Shown here: positions 24,743 to 34,257 of the stretch, in pieces
Layout: every line of letters begins with the position of its first letter
Position numbering within the stretch: the stretch's first letter is position 1
NCBI GenBank assembly: GCA_018267615.1
Contig: JAFDYD010000003.1
Location: 62,001 to 126,000, forward strand
Source: Bacteroidota bacterium
GTDB lineage: Bacteria; Bacteroidota; Bacteroidia; Chitinophagales; Chitinophagaceae
Length of the DNA stretch: 64,000 nucleotides
Direction of reading: 5' to 3'
Translations under genes and position numbers: made by a program
Notes under the pieces: model-generated
Database searches by the model: none
What the model saw: only the letters and a program-made list of their open reading frames with translations
Told to the model about the DNA's origin: nothing

Positions 24743-26005
24743 CTAACCTCTTAAAATTGCTACCGGGTCGATTCTCGATGCTTTCATCGAAGGCATAAAG
24801 CCGGCAATCAGCGTGGTGACGAGTCCAAACACAATCCCGAAAATATAATGACCCGGTCTAAAAATGACGGGGAAATATTTCAACGAAATAAAATTATTAT
24901 TAGCCGGGAAAGGTGTGCGAGACAAGAGATAAGAAAGAAAAAATCCAAGTATCAAACCTGTTATTGCGCCGAGTAAACCGATCACGAGCGATTGCGATAA
25001 AAATATCTGCACGATATCTCTTCTTGCAAAACCCTGCGCTTTCAAAATGGCGATGTCTTTTAATTTGCTGGCGATCGTCATGTTCATAATATTATAAATA
25101 CCAAATCCCGCAACCACCAACAACGTAATACTTACAACATAAGTGAGTACGTCCCTGATCAGGTTCGATGCCATCACTGATGAATTAGCTGTCTCCCAAT
25201 CTTCAGAAACATAATTGTATTTCTTTCCAAAATTTGCCGCTTCAATTTTCGAAAGTTTATTATCCTTCAGTTTGATATTGATGTCGGTGATATAACTTCT
25301 GTCTTTTCCGAGCAGTTGTTGAACGGCAGAAATATTTACATAGCTCTTTACATTATCGATCGTACCTACGCCAATCTGGAAAATACCTACAATCCGAAAG
25401 CGCATAGTGCTTCCCGTTGGTGTGGCAAGAGAAACCAAATCTCCTGTGCGGACATTCAATTTATCGGCCAATCCTTTTCCCATTAAAATCCCATTATCCG
25501 TGGTAAGTAAATTTTCCGGTTTGCCATCGATCATTTTTTCAGCGAGATGATATAGCCTGCTTTCTTCCGTAATATTTACGCCATCTATAAATCCGTTTAA
25601 TTGTACGGGACCATAATTATAAAATACCTGTGTACTTAGTAAAGGTGAAATAGCTGCCACTTGCGGATCTCTTTTCAAATCTGCCATGATACCTTCCGCA
25701 TTTTTTAAATTCAGCGTAACCTCTTTTGGTTTTGGATGCGCTACTGCTACCAATTGATTTGAATCTTTGAAATATTGTCCGGCAACCGAAACCGAAAAAT
25801 CTGTTTTTACATCATTATAAATATGGATATCCGGCGTTGCACTGAGCATGGTATCTTCGAGGAACTGATTCACACCCTGCATGAAGCTGATCATTAAGAT
25901 AAACATCGCAATACCGAACGTTACACCGAGCATCGCAACGATCGTTTGCTTTTTTCTTGTAAGCAAATGTGTTTTTGATATGGAGAGATTTACGGGTAGA
26001 GCCAT
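24743..26005 (-). CDS. FtsX-like ABC permease (LolC/LolE/MacB type)
   Basis: 420 residues. One N-terminal transmembrane helix (ATMLGV-like stretch at about 25-45), a large periplasmic domain (about 50-270), and three C-terminal helices (VVSITLLVVAGFGIYNIMN; SLVIGLLGAITGLILGFFL; IFGIVFGLVTTLIAGF) ending in SRIDPVAILRG, the normal end of the MacB_PCD/FtsX family. It starts 1 base from the stop of the adaptor gene. With the ATPase it would move a substrate from the inner membrane; the substrate is unknown. Confidence 0.9.
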   Translation of the reverse strand: MALPVNLSISKTHLLTRKKQTIVAMLGVTFGIAMFILMISFMQGVNQFLEDTMLSATPDIHIYNDVKTDFSVSVAGQYFKDSNQLVAVAHPKPKEVTLNLKNAEGIMADLKRDPQVAAISPLLSTQVFYNYGPVQLNGFIDGVNITEESRLYHLAEKMIDGKPENLLTTDNGILMGKGLADKLNVRTGDLVSLATPTGSTMRFRIVGIFQIGVGTIDNVKSYVNISAVQQLLGKDRSYITDINIKLKDNKLSKIEAANFGKKYNYVSEDWETANSSVMASNLIRDVLTYVVSITLLVVAGFGIYNIMNMTIASKLKDIAILKAQGFARRDIVQIFLSQSLVIGLLGAITGLILGFFLSYLLSRTPFPANNNFISLKYFPVIFRPGHYIFGIVFGLVTTLIAGFMPSMKASRIDPVAILRG

Positions 26006-26006
26006 T

Positions 26007-27098
26007 TTATTTTTGTGTAAGAACGATTGACGATGATTCGTTCAACCCCTCAATTATTTCAACATCATTCAAAGTGTGTATGCCCGTCTTCACAGCGACC
26101 GTTTTTATTTTTCCTGATTCTTTTACCTGTACACTGTCGTCGGAAACCAATGCCTGCCGCGGTACCACCAGCACATTGTTTTTTTTCTGGATAATGATAT
26201 TTGCTTCTACCGAACTATGGATATAATGCTGATCGGTATTATCCAAAAAAACAGCGTCCACTCTGAATGTCTGGTCGGTTTCGTTCATCGTGGGATAAAT
26301 TTTTGAAATGGAAGCTTTATAAATTGTGCTGCCTGTTACGTCTGTTTTTAATAATACTTCTTGTCCGATTTTGAGCCGGCTGATATCCTGCTGATCAACA
26401 GCCAGCCTGATGAGACGACTTTTGGTTTCTCCAAGCAAAGCCACAGCCTCATTGAGTTTTACCGCTTCACCCTGTTCTTTCATGGTTTGGAAAACAAGAC
26501 CGTTTTCTTCAGCACGGATGAAATAGTTGTCTAAATCGGTTTTTGCACCGGTCAACTGGCTCTTTGCGTTTTGATAATTTACATGCAGATCGTTGAGTGT
26601 CGAATAATATTTTTCTTCGGCAGATTTTTTTTGATTTTCAGAAATCAAAGCAGTAGCTCGCGCATTGTCGAGATTATTTTGAGTTCCAATTCCCTGGTCC
26701 AAAAGTTTTTTTAACCGTATATATTGAAGTGAATCGTTTTCGTAACGTGTCTCCGCGCTTTGCATGGATAATTTTAAATCCTTCAATACACGCGACTGAT
26801 CTGAAATATTTGATTGTGCATTTTCGAAATTGCTTCGGGCCGCATCCAGTTTCGCCGCAGGCGCATCATTATTAATAATATAAATTACCTGGCCTTTTTT
26901 TACAGTATCACCTTCCTTCACGAGTTTTTTAACGACAGTTCCATTGCTAAGCGCGAACAAACTGTATTCGTTTTCGGCGGTAATTTTTCCGGACGCATAT
27001 ACCGTTTCCACAATATTTTTTCTTTCTGGGTGAATAGTTGTTTCATGCTTGCAGGATGCAAGAAACATTATGAAAACAAGAGCAAGAAGTTTGTTCAT
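26007..27098 (-). CDS. HlyD/MacA-type periplasmic adaptor lipoprotein
   Basis: 363 residues with a lipobox ending LASC (Cys16). The plan is that of a membrane-fusion protein: a biotinyl-lipoyl-like half (VVKKLVKEGDTVKKGQVIY), a long coiled-coil hairpin (about 70-190), the second lipoyl half (RAEENGLVFQTMKEQGEAV) and a beta-barrel region (RLAVDQQDISRLKIGQEV). First gene of the operon with an FtsX-like permease and an ATPase, so a MacAB-like tripartite exporter is likely. No outer-membrane TolC gene is adjacent. Confidence 0.9.
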   Translation of the reverse strand: MNKLLALVFIMFLASCKHETTIHPERKNIVETVYASGKITAENEYSLFALSNGTVVKKLVKEGDTVKKGQVIYIINNDAPAAKLDAARSNFENAQSNISDQSRVLKDLKLSMQSAETRYENDSLQYIRLKKLLDQGIGTQNNLDNARATALISENQKKSAEEKYYSTLNDLHVNYQNAKSQLTGAKTDLDNYFIRAEENGLVFQTMKEQGEAVKLNEAVALLGETKSRLIRLAVDQQDISRLKIGQEVLLKTDVTGSTIYKASISKIYPTMNETDQTFRVDAVFLDNTDQHYIHSSVEANIIIQKKNNVLVVPRQALVSDDSVQVKESGKIKTVAVKTGIHTLNDVEIIEGLNESSSIVLTQK

Positions 27099-27174
27099 AT
27101 TGGAAATTGCGATGCAAAATTAATGGTTTTCGTCGAGTTGAAAGAAGTGGATAGGTGAATTGTTTATTGGTTGA

Positions 27175-27271
27175 TTGGTTGGACTTTGCGAAACTTGGCG
27201 ACTTGGCGTCTTTGCGTGACAATTTTTCTCGCAAAGACGCAAAGTCGCCAAGTTTCGCAAAGTCCAACCAA
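27175..27271. repeat. Nested intergenic inverted repeat
   Basis: Outer perfect 29-bp arms (27175-27203 and 27243-27271) enclose an inner perfect 11-bp pair (GCGTCTTTGCG at 27206-27216; complement at 27230-27240). It lies between the stop of mannonate dehydratase and the start of the adaptor operon. Confidence 0.9.
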
Positions 27272-27287
27272 CCAACTGATCAATAAT

Positions 27288-28454
27288 TCAACGCATACTC
27301 TTAAAAATTCCCCACTCCAAGCCTCTTATTTCCGCCAGTCCGCGTAACCTGCCAATTGCAGTGTATCCGGGATTGCTTTTTTTGTTCAGATCATCCAGCA
27401 TCTGGTGTCCATGATCTGGTCGCATTGGTATCGATTCACCTCTTTTCTTCATCAACAATAGAATTTCTTTTACTACTTCATACATATTCGCATCGCCTCC
27501 CAGATGATCCGCTTCATAGAAATTTCCATTTCCATCGCGGCTGGTATTTCTCAAATGCAGGAAATAAATACGATCACCCAGGCGTTTGACCATGCCCGGT
27601 AGATCGTTATCCGCACGCACGCCATAGGAGCCTGTACAAAAACAAAGTCCGTTGGCAGGCGATGGCGCTGCATTCAATACATCTTTTGCATCCTGTTCAG
27701 TGCTTACTACTCTTGGCAATCCAAGAATAGGGTAGGGAGGATCATCGGGATGTATTGCCATTCTTAATCCCAATTTTTCAGCAACCGGAACTACCTGTTG
27801 TAAAAAATAAGCGAGGTTCGATTTTAATTTTTTCGCATCGATACCTTCATAAGTTTTGATCGCTTCCAGGATTTGTTTTTCGGTAAAACGTTCTTCACTT
27901 CCTGGTAATCCGAGCAGCGCGTTGTTAAATAGCGTATCCTTTTCTGTTTGCGTCATACGCTCGATACGTTTCGAGGCTTTTTCTATTTCGGCTTTTGTAT
28001 AGTCTTTTTCGGCACCCGGTCTTTTTAATAGAAAAAGATCAAATGCAATAAATGCGGACCTTTCAAAACGAAGGGCTTTGCTTTTGTCGGGCATTTCATA
28101 ATTGATGTCGGTGCGCATCCAGTCGAGTATCGGCATAAAATTATAAGTCACGACTTTTAATCCGCAGGATGCAATATTCAGCAAGCTCTGTTTGTAATTT
28201 TCTATATATAATTTGTAATCGCCAATTTGTTTTTTGATGTCTTCATGAACGGGCAGACTTTCTATAACTGTCCATGTCATTCCCGCTGCTTCCACTTCCA
28301 ATTTTCTTTTGTTGATCTCCGCTGTCGTCCATATTTGTCCAACCGGAATATGATGGAGAGCAGTAACAACACCGGCGCAGCCTGCTTGACGAATATGCCA
28401 TAAGCTAACGGGATCAGCCGGACCGAACCACCGCATTGTTTGTTGCATTAACAT
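27288..28454 (-). CDS. uxuA: Mannonate dehydratase
   Basis: Converts D-mannonate to 2-keto-3-deoxy-D-gluconate in glucuronate catabolism (cytoplasm, metal-dependent). The start at 28454 ([18 protein letters not shown]) matches the family N-terminus and gives 388 residues, the usual length; the upstream frame is part of a repeat. Family signatures: [34 protein letters not shown] (metal and substrate ligands), [28 protein letters not shown], and RPDHGHQML near the C-terminus. It stands alone with no uxaC or uxuB neighbour. Confidence 0.95.
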   Translation of the reverse strand: MLMQQTMRWFGPADPVSLWHIRQAGCAGVVTALHHIPVGQIWTTAEINKRKLEVEAAGMTWTVIESLPVHEDIKKQIGDYKLYIENYKQSLLNIASCGLKVVTYNFMPILDWMRTDINYEMPDKSKALRFERSAFIAFDLFLLKRPGAEKDYTKAEIEKASKRIERMTQTEKDTLFNNALLGLPGSEERFTEKQILEAIKTYEGIDAKKLKSNLAYFLQQVVPVAEKLGLRMAIHPDDPPYPILGLPRVVSTEQDAKDVLNAAPSPANGLCFCTGSYGVRADNDLPGMVKRLGDRIYFLHLRNTSRDGNGNFYEADHLGGDANMYEVVKEILLLMKKRGESIPMRPDHGHQMLDDLNKKSNPGYTAIGRLRGLAEIRGLEWGIFKSMR

Positions 28455-28468
28455 GTGCGATTTTTTAG

Positions 28469-28562
28469 TTGAGTATTGAATATTGATTGTTGAATATTGA
28501 ATATTTCCTGCAATATTCGCAAATAAATAATCAATAGTCAACAATCAATATTCAACATTCAA
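28469..28562. repeat. Intergenic inverted repeat of TTGAATATTGA words
   Basis: 32-base arms (28469-28500 and 28531-28562) with three mismatches, made from repeats of TGAATATTGA. It lies between the divergent uxuA and pirin genes, so it cannot be a 3' terminator for either. Confidence 0.8.
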
Positions 28563-28602
28563 GGGCTGAATGCTTAATTTGCAATGATTAAAAAATGCAA
28601 TT

Positions 28603-29316
28603 ATGCAGATACATCATTTCCCTGCTTCTGAAAGAGGAAAAAAAGATGGAGGATGGTTAAAAAGCAATTTCGTTTTTAGCTTCAGTGATTATTATCATCC
28701 GATGAAAAGTGCGTTCGGGACGCTGATCACTTTCAATGATGATTACGTTGAACCCGGTAAAGGTTTTGGTATTCATCCGCATATCAATATGGAAATTATT
28801 TCAGTGCTACTGGCTGGAAAAATGAATCACAAGGATTCTATGGGATATAGCACTGTTATTGAACCCGGAGGTGTTCAGATCATGAGCGCGGGCAGTGGAC
28901 TCAAACATGAAGAATATAATATCGGGGACCATGATGTGAATTTTTTGCAGATATGGATTCAGCCCAAACAACAAAATATCAATCCACGATACCAGCAAAG
29001 AAGTTTTCCCAAAGAGAAAAGAAAGAATCAACTTACGACAATCGTTTCTTATGAAGAAGGATTGGAGCATTGCTGGATCAACCAAAATGCAAAACTCTCA
29101 CTCGGATATTTTGATAAGGGGAATGAGATATCATATTCACTCAACCCGGTGAACAAATGCGTTTTTATTTTTTTGATCGAGGGAAGTATTTCTCTCGGTG
29201 GCAAAATATTGCCCGAGCGCGATGCTTTGGGTTTGTGGGATGTTGATGCTTTTTCAATTCGCTGCGAAGAACAATCTGAATTTTTGATTATTGAAACGCC
29301 GGTGAATCAGAAATGA
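28603..29316 (+). CDS. Pirin-family bicupin protein
   Basis: 237 residues of the pirin/YhhW type. The N-terminal cupin has the metal-ligand set HPHINME (two His and a Glu) followed by MSAGSGLKHEEYN, which brings the remaining His. The C-terminal cupin (FLIEGSISLGG) lacks ligands, as in the family. Related proteins are iron-containing quercetin dioxygenases or regulators; the actual role is unknown. Divergent from uxuA and alone in its unit. Confidence 0.88.
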   Translation: MQIHHFPASERGKKDGGWLKSNFVFSFSDYYHPMKSAFGTLITFNDDYVEPGKGFGIHPHINMEIISVLLAGKMNHKDSMGYSTVIEPGGVQIMSAGSGLKHEEYNIGDHDVNFLQIWIQPKQQNINPRYQQRSFPKEKRKNQLTTIVSYEEGLEHCWINQNAKLSLGYFDKGNEISYSLNPVNKCVFIFLIEGSISLGGKILPERDALGLWDVDAFSIRCEEQSEFLIIETPVNQK

Positions 29317-29334
29317 GAAGCAGGACCTATTCTT

Positions 29335-29384
29335 CGGCTTAGCGTCTTTGCGAGAAAAAATTATCACGCAAAGGCGCTAAGCCG
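29335..29384. repeat. Intergenic inverted repeat (GCGTCTTTGCG family)
   Basis: 18-base arms (29335-29352 and 29367-29384) with one G-U type mismatch and a 14-base loop. The core GCGTCTTTGCG is shared with 18936-19020 and 27175-27271. It follows the pirin stop. Confidence 0.85.
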
Positions 29385-29431
29385 CAAAGGATTTGACTCG
29401 GTTAAATCGCAGTTCTTTCCTATATTCACTT

Positions 29432-30505
29432 ATGCCACGTTACTTACTAATATTGCCAGCATTACTTTTAAGTCTTTTGTCAGTTTCGCAAAACGTCGAT
29501 GATATAACTCTAAAAGACTTCCGCCCGATTTCTATTTACAAAACACCTGTTTCAAAAGTTGATAAAGCAAAATATCCTGTTATTGATTTTCATTCTCATG
29601 ATGATCAGAAAACAGATGCAGAAATCGATCAATGGGTGAAGACGATGGACGAAACTGGTATTGCCAAATCAATCATTCTTACTTATACAACCGGTAAATC
29701 GTTTGATTCGATCGTTGATAATTATAGCCGTTATAAAAACAGGTTTGAAATCTGGTGCGGCTTTGACTATACCGGTTATGAACAACCGGGATGGCCACAG
29801 CGCGCAGTTGCTGAATTGGAAAGATGTTATAAGAAAGGGGCAAGAGGTGTGGGTGAACTCGGTGATAAAGGACTCGGAGAATTATATTCTCTTCCAACAC
29901 CTGGTTATGGAATGCATATCGATGATCCGCGCATGAAACCGCTGATCAAAAGATGCGGCGAATTAAAAATGCCGATCAGTATTCATGTTGCAGAAGATGC
30001 ATGGATGTATCTTCCGAGTGATTCAACCAATGATGGTTTGCTTAATGCGGCGACATGGAAAGTGGACATGAATAAAGATGGCATTTTAAATCATGACCAA
30101 CTCGTTACTACTTTGGAGAATGCAGTCAGAGATAACCCGCGCACGACTTTTATCGCCTGTCATTTGGCAAACTGCTGTTCTGATCTGTCCATGCTTGCAA
30201 AACTTTTCGACCGTTACCCTAATCTATACGCGGATATTGCTGCCCGTTATGGTGAGATTGCCCCGGTACCACGTTATACAAAATCATTCATGGAAAAATA
30301 TGCCGGCCGCCTCGTATATGGAACCGATATGGGCCCCTCCAAACAAATGTACCGGATAACATTCCGCATTCTCGAATCCTCCGATGAACATTTTTATGAA
30401 AGAGAACAATTCTATTATCATTGGCCATTGTACGGACTGGGTCTTTCAGATAACATGCTGAAACAACTATATTCTGATAATGCAAAGAAGATTCTTGGAA
30501 GGTAG
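29432..30505 (+). CDS. Exported amidohydrolase-2-family metal-dependent hydrolase
   Basis: 357 residues from the ATG at 29432, which gives a signal peptide (MPRYLLILPALLLSLLSVSQ); the frame upstream starts at a TTG inside the repeat. The family core is present: IDFHSHDDQ near the N-terminus (strand-1 metal ligand region), ISIHVAEDAW, FIACHLANC, and VYGTDMGPSK with the C-terminal aspartate. Similar to the ACMSD/resorcylate decarboxylase-like branch, whose members act on aromatic acids or lactones, but with an export signal. Substrate unknown. Transcribed alone. Confidence 0.82.
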   Translation: MPRYLLILPALLLSLLSVSQNVDDITLKDFRPISIYKTPVSKVDKAKYPVIDFHSHDDQKTDAEIDQWVKTMDETGIAKSIILTYTTGKSFDSIVDNYSRYKNRFEIWCGFDYTGYEQPGWPQRAVAELERCYKKGARGVGELGDKGLGELYSLPTPGYGMHIDDPRMKPLIKRCGELKMPISIHVAEDAWMYLPSDSTNDGLLNAATWKVDMNKDGILNHDQLVTTLENAVRDNPRTTFIACHLANCCSDLSMLAKLFDRYPNLYADIAARYGEIAPVPRYTKSFMEKYAGRLVYGTDMGPSKQMYRITFRILESSDEHFYEREQFYYHWPLYGLGLSDNMLKQLYSDNAKKILGR

Positions 30506-30508
30506 TTG

Positions 30509-30597
30509 GGCTGAGGAGAAGAGCGGAGAAACAGAGCGAAGAATGAAGGGTTGTACGCTCTTCGCTCTGTTTCTCCGCTCTCTTCTTCACATCAGCC
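30509..30597. repeat. Intergenic inverted repeat
   Basis: Inner perfect 22-bp arms (30521-30542 and 30559-30580) and outer GGCTGA/TCAGCC (30509-30514, 30592-30597). It starts 3 bases after the amidohydrolase stop. Confidence 0.88.
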
Positions 30598-30690
30598 TTC
30601 CACTCAAATATTATCTTGTTATTAATCCTTTCGTCGGGGAAATCTTAATTTTACAATCTTAATATTTTTGGATTAATATTGTCTGAACCG

Positions 30691-30802
30691 GGATTGTCTG
30701 AACTGTGATTAACGGGATGATTGGGATTACTAGGAAATACTATTAATACTTCCTGGTTTCTTATTATCCCAATCATCCCGTTAATCACAGTTCAGACAAT
30801 CC
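30691..30802. repeat. Perfect 36-bp intergenic inverted repeat
   Basis: Arms 30691-30726 and 30767-30802 match without error around a 40-base spacer. Words such as GATTAACGGGATGATTGGGA are seen. It ends 19 bases before the ATG of phosphonoacetate hydrolase, so it may form in the leader of that message. Confidence 0.9.
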
Positions 30803-30821
30803 TGGTCAAAAACAACCACGC

Positions 30822-32066
30822 ATGAGCATTTCAACCCAATCCTTTTCTGTAAACGGAAAAACATACCATCCTGCCGCACAACCAATCGTCGTGATTTGTG
30901 TGGATGGATCTGCAGATGAATATTACAATGCGTCGCTGGCGCGCGATCGAATGCCAAACCTGAAAAAAATGATCACCAAAGGTTTTCGTGGTTTGGTGCG
31001 TGGCGCTCTCCCATCATTCACCAACGTAAATAATTCATCGATCGTTACCGGTGTTACCCCGGCTGTTCATGGTATTTGCGGAAACTTTTTTTATGATGAG
31101 TCCCGCGATGAAGAAGTGATGATGAACTCAGCACAGTATCTCCGTGCGGATACGATTCTTGCAGCGGCAGCTAATGCCGGAAGAAAAGTTGCGGTAGTTA
31201 CCGCAAAAGAAAAATTGAGAGATATCCTGTCTTATAAAATGACTGGCATTGCATTTTCCGCAGAGAAAGCAAACCAGGCAAAAAAAGAAACGCATGGAAT
31301 TGAAAGGGTCGAAGAAGTAGTCGGTTATCCAACGCCGCAAATTTATAGTCCGGATGCAAGTTTGTTCGTATTGCGCGCGGGTGTTGCACTGATTGAAAAA
31401 GGCATGTCTGATTTTTTATATCTCTCGCTCACCGATTATATGCAACACACTTATATACCTGAGGCAGAAGAATCTCTTGCATTTTATGAAGCCATGGATA
31501 ATGAGTTGGGAAAATTATTAAAGTTGAACGCAATTATCGGCACTACTCCTGATCACGGTATGAATGCAAAAGTTAACAGCGAAGGAAAACCTAATGTATT
31601 GTTCATCGAGGATATGCTTGAAGAAAAATTTGGGAAAGGTTTTCGTGTGATATGTCCGATAACAGATCCTTATGTAAAACATCACGGCGCATTGGGATCT
31701 TATGTTGTGGTTCATATTCAAAACAAACAAATAATTTCTGAAGTGAAAGAATGGTTGGCCAGGCAACATGGAATTACTGAAGTGTATGATAGAGCCAGTG
31801 CTGTTTTATTATTAGAACAACCTGCAGATAGAATTGGTGATCTTGTTGTGCTCTCCGCCAGGGATTTTGTGTTGGGTCGTCGTCCGCAATATCATGATTT
31901 GTCGGCGTTGGATGGAACCTTGCGTTCTCACGGTGGCAGATATGAAGAAATGATTTCGATGATTATCTCTCATCCATTGAATCCGATGTATGCGATGAAA
32001 GCCGCAGGCGATCCGCGCAACTTCAACGTGTTTGATTTTACAATTAACGGAACAAATAAAAATTGA
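30822..32066 (+). CDS. phnA: Phosphonoacetate hydrolase
   Basis: Hydrolyses phosphonoacetate to acetate and phosphate. 414 residues, alkaline-phosphatase superfamily. Metal and nucleophile residues are visible: Asp28 in VICVDGSADEY, the nucleophile Thr67 in LPSFTNVNN, Asp and His in LTDYMQHTY, Asp-His in TTPDHGMN, and the late His in KHHGALGS. The VNGKTYHPAAQP start and SIVTGVTPAVHGI are family-specific. Its stop is 5 bases before the ATG of the phosphonoacetaldehyde dehydrogenase gene; together they oxidise and cleave phosphonoacetaldehyde. Confidence 0.93.
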   Translation: MSISTQSFSVNGKTYHPAAQPIVVICVDGSADEYYNASLARDRMPNLKKMITKGFRGLVRGALPSFTNVNNSSIVTGVTPAVHGICGNFFYDESRDEEVMMNSAQYLRADTILAAAANAGRKVAVVTAKEKLRDILSYKMTGIAFSAEKANQAKKETHGIERVEEVVGYPTPQIYSPDASLFVLRAGVALIEKGMSDFLYLSLTDYMQHTYIPEAEESLAFYEAMDNELGKLLKLNAIIGTTPDHGMNAKVNSEGKPNVLFIEDMLEEKFGKGFRVICPITDPYVKHHGALGSYVVVHIQNKQIISEVKEWLARQHGITEVYDRASAVLLLEQPADRIGDLVVLSARDFVLGRRPQYHDLSALDGTLRSHGGRYEEMISMIISHPLNPMYAMKAAGDPRNFNVFDFTINGTNKN

Positions 32067-32071
32067 TATTC

Positions 32072-33496
32072 ATGGCTGGCTCCGTTCAGATGACAAGTTA
32101 TATTGGTGGAACGCCACTTCAATCTGATAAACTGTTAGAAGTAAGGAATCCTTATGATAACAGCGTTGCGGGAACAGTTACAATGGCCAGTGCATCTGAT
32201 GCCATGCATGCGATAGAAAAAGGAATTGCAGGAGGAAAAAAATTATCAAGATACGAGCGATATAATATCCTTGAGAAAGCGCGACAGTTGTTGATTGAAA
32301 GAAAAGAAGAATTTGCAACCTGCATCAGCAAAGAGTCCGGCCTCGCGATGCGGGAGGCGTTGTATGAAACCGGGCGCGCACATGATGTGCTGATGTTTTC
32401 TGCCATAGAGAGTCTGAAAGACGACGGACAAATTTTTTCCTGTGATATTTCTCCGCAAGGCAAAGCGCGTAAAATATTTTCACTTCGTGAACCATTATCA
32501 TTGGGTCTTTGCATTACGCCATTCAATCACCCACTCAACCAGGTGGTGCATAAAGTTGCGCCTGCTGTTGCAGTCGGAACGCCCGTGATTTTAAAACCCT
32601 CTGAAAAAACGCCATTAACCGCAATTAAATTCACCGAGCTGTTGTATGAAGCGGGACTACCGCATTATATGCTGAGCACTTTGTTGGGACCGATTTCGGA
32701 AGTCGTCGAAGCATTGATAAAAGATCCAAGAATAGATTTAGTATCCTTTACGGGAAGTGTTGCAATTGGAAAAAGAATTGCGTCGATCGCGGGATATAAA
32801 AAATTGATATTAGAATTGGGCGGCAACGATCCGCTTATTATTATGGAAGATGCTGATATGGATACCGCAGTTCATCTTGCAGCAGAAGGATCTTACAGAA
32901 ATAGCGGTCAACGTTGCACTGCCGTCAAACGAATTCTTGTTCATGAAAAGATAAAAGATGAATTCACAAAAAAATTTGTTGAGAAATCACGGTCATATAT
33001 ATGCGGAGATCCTGCTGATCCCAAGACAGTAGTTGGAACTGTTATCGACGAAGCTGCGGCTATCTATTTGGAGGGAGTCGTAAAGAAAGCAGTTGCACAA
33101 GGAGCAAAAGTTGTACTGGGAGGAAATCGGAAAGGCGCATTGCTCGAACCGACCGTTATTGTCGACGTTCCGCGCAATGCGGATATGGTTGTTCATGAAT
33201 CTTTCGGTCCGCTAGCCCCCATCATGAGTTTTAAAGATATTGATGATGCAATTGCTTTGTCAAATAGTACTGCGTACGGTTTGTCTTCTGGTGTCGTTAC
33301 CAAAAATATGGAGTACATTACACGTTTTGTAAAGGAATTGAAAGTGGGAACAGTTAACATTAATGAAGTGCCTGGATACAGAATTGAAAGTTCACCTTTC
33401 GGTGGAATAAAAGATTCAGGTCTTGGTGTGAAGGAAGGAGTCATCGAAGCGATGAAGGCTTATACTTTTGTAAAGACATATTCTTTGCCCTGGTAG
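32072..33496 (+). CDS. phnY: Phosphonoacetaldehyde dehydrogenase (aldehyde dehydrogenase family)
   Basis: NAD(P)-dependent enzyme of about 474 residues; the ATG at 32072 is preferred over the TTG at 32063. ALDH signatures are LELGG with Glu248 and NSGQRCTA with the catalytic Cys282 (numbering from 32072). The gene is coupled to phosphonoacetate hydrolase, so phosphonoacetaldehyde is the likely substrate, giving phosphonoacetate for that enzyme. No PhnW transaminase or 2-aminoethylphosphonate transporter lies next to it; the aldehyde must come from elsewhere. Confidence 0.9.
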   Translation: MAGSVQMTSYIGGTPLQSDKLLEVRNPYDNSVAGTVTMASASDAMHAIEKGIAGGKKLSRYERYNILEKARQLLIERKEEFATCISKESGLAMREALYETGRAHDVLMFSAIESLKDDGQIFSCDISPQGKARKIFSLREPLSLGLCITPFNHPLNQVVHKVAPAVAVGTPVILKPSEKTPLTAIKFTELLYEAGLPHYMLSTLLGPISEVVEALIKDPRIDLVSFTGSVAIGKRIASIAGYKKLILELGGNDPLIIMEDADMDTAVHLAAEGSYRNSGQRCTAVKRILVHEKIKDEFTKKFVEKSRSYICGDPADPKTVVGTVIDEAAAIYLEGVVKKAVAQGAKVVLGGNRKGALLEPTVIVDVPRNADMVVHESFGPLAPIMSFKDIDDAIALSNSTAYGLSSGVVTKNMEYITRFVKELKVGTVNINEVPGYRIESSPFGGIKDSGLGVKEGVIEAMKAYTFVKTYSLPW

Positions 33497-33522
33497 GTGA
33501 TCAGTCGATAAGTCGATTGGTC

Positions 33523-33664
33523 GAATAGTTTTGAACCATGATTAAAGGATTAAAGGATTGTCATGAAGTTTACTAAAGACAATGTGATCATTGATCATAC
33601 TTTAGCAATTGATAAGAACTTCATGATAATCCTTTAATCCTTTAATCATGGTTCAAAACTATTC
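33523..33664. repeat. 48-bp intergenic inverted repeat
   Basis: Arms 33523-33570 and 33617-33664 with one G/A difference, around 46 bases that contain a second pairing CTAAAG/CTTTAG and a TGATCATTGATCA palindrome. It lies between the convergent phnY and DUF1415 genes. Confidence 0.92.
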
Positions 33665-33683
33665 AACCAATCAACCATCCAAC

Positions 33684-34232
33684 TCAATCAACCACACAAC
33701 TCTCTCTCAGCATTTTCATATAAGCTTCTCCTTTCTCTCTTGCAAAATTGATATTGCGTTCAGGGATTTTTTCTGCGTGCGGATAATTTGCCAAAGCCTG
33801 TTCGATCCGGGCTTCACGTAACAGATGCAACATCGGGTATATGGAACGGTTGGTATAATTCGCAGCATCATTTTCTTTTGTGTTGGCAAAAAGATATTCC
33901 GGGTGAAAACTCGCTACCTGGTAAACGCCGGTATAACCATGCTCTTTCAATAATTTTTCAGCATAAGAAACCAAATCGAGGTAATCATCAAATTGCTTGA
34001 ATGCGTTAGAGAAAATCAGGAAAGAAGTTTCAACCTTTTCATTATTGTCCAACACCAAACATTCATTGATAAAACTTTCCAGGCAAACATTCAGCTCCAA
34101 AGATTCTTCCACATGATAACGAACGCTGTTCATTTTCATTTCTCTTGCAGCGAAGGGACAGAAATTACATCCGATCACTACATCCATGATCCATTTTTTT
34201 GTTTGTTCGATGATCTGCGGTGATTGTTGCAT
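33684..34232 (-). CDS. DUF1415-family protein
   Basis: 182 residues from the ATG at 34232 (MQQSPQIIEQTKKW); the upstream frame translates a tandem repeat and is not coding. The conserved block is IMDVVIGCNFCPFAAREM, with a pair of cysteines, followed by VASFHPEYLFA and LREARIEQAL. The family is widespread and cytoplasmic, but its biochemical role is unknown. It stands alone; its promoter would lie in the repeat region at 34258-34445. Confidence 0.88.
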   Translation of the reverse strand: MQQSPQIIEQTKKWIMDVVIGCNFCPFAAREMKMNSVRYHVEESLELNVCLESFINECLVLDNNEKVETSFLIFSNAFKQFDDYLDLVSYAEKLLKEHGYTGVYQVASFHPEYLFANTKENDAANYTNRSIYPMLHLLREARIEQALANYPHAEKIPERNINFAREKGEAYMKMLRESCVVD

Positions 34233-34257
34233 GCGGTGGTAAATATTATGCAATGTA

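Noticed and set aside
29393-29431. Upstream TTG start for the amidohydrolase
   Set aside because: The extra residues lie just after the inverted repeat and would hide the signal peptide that begins at the ATG at 29432.
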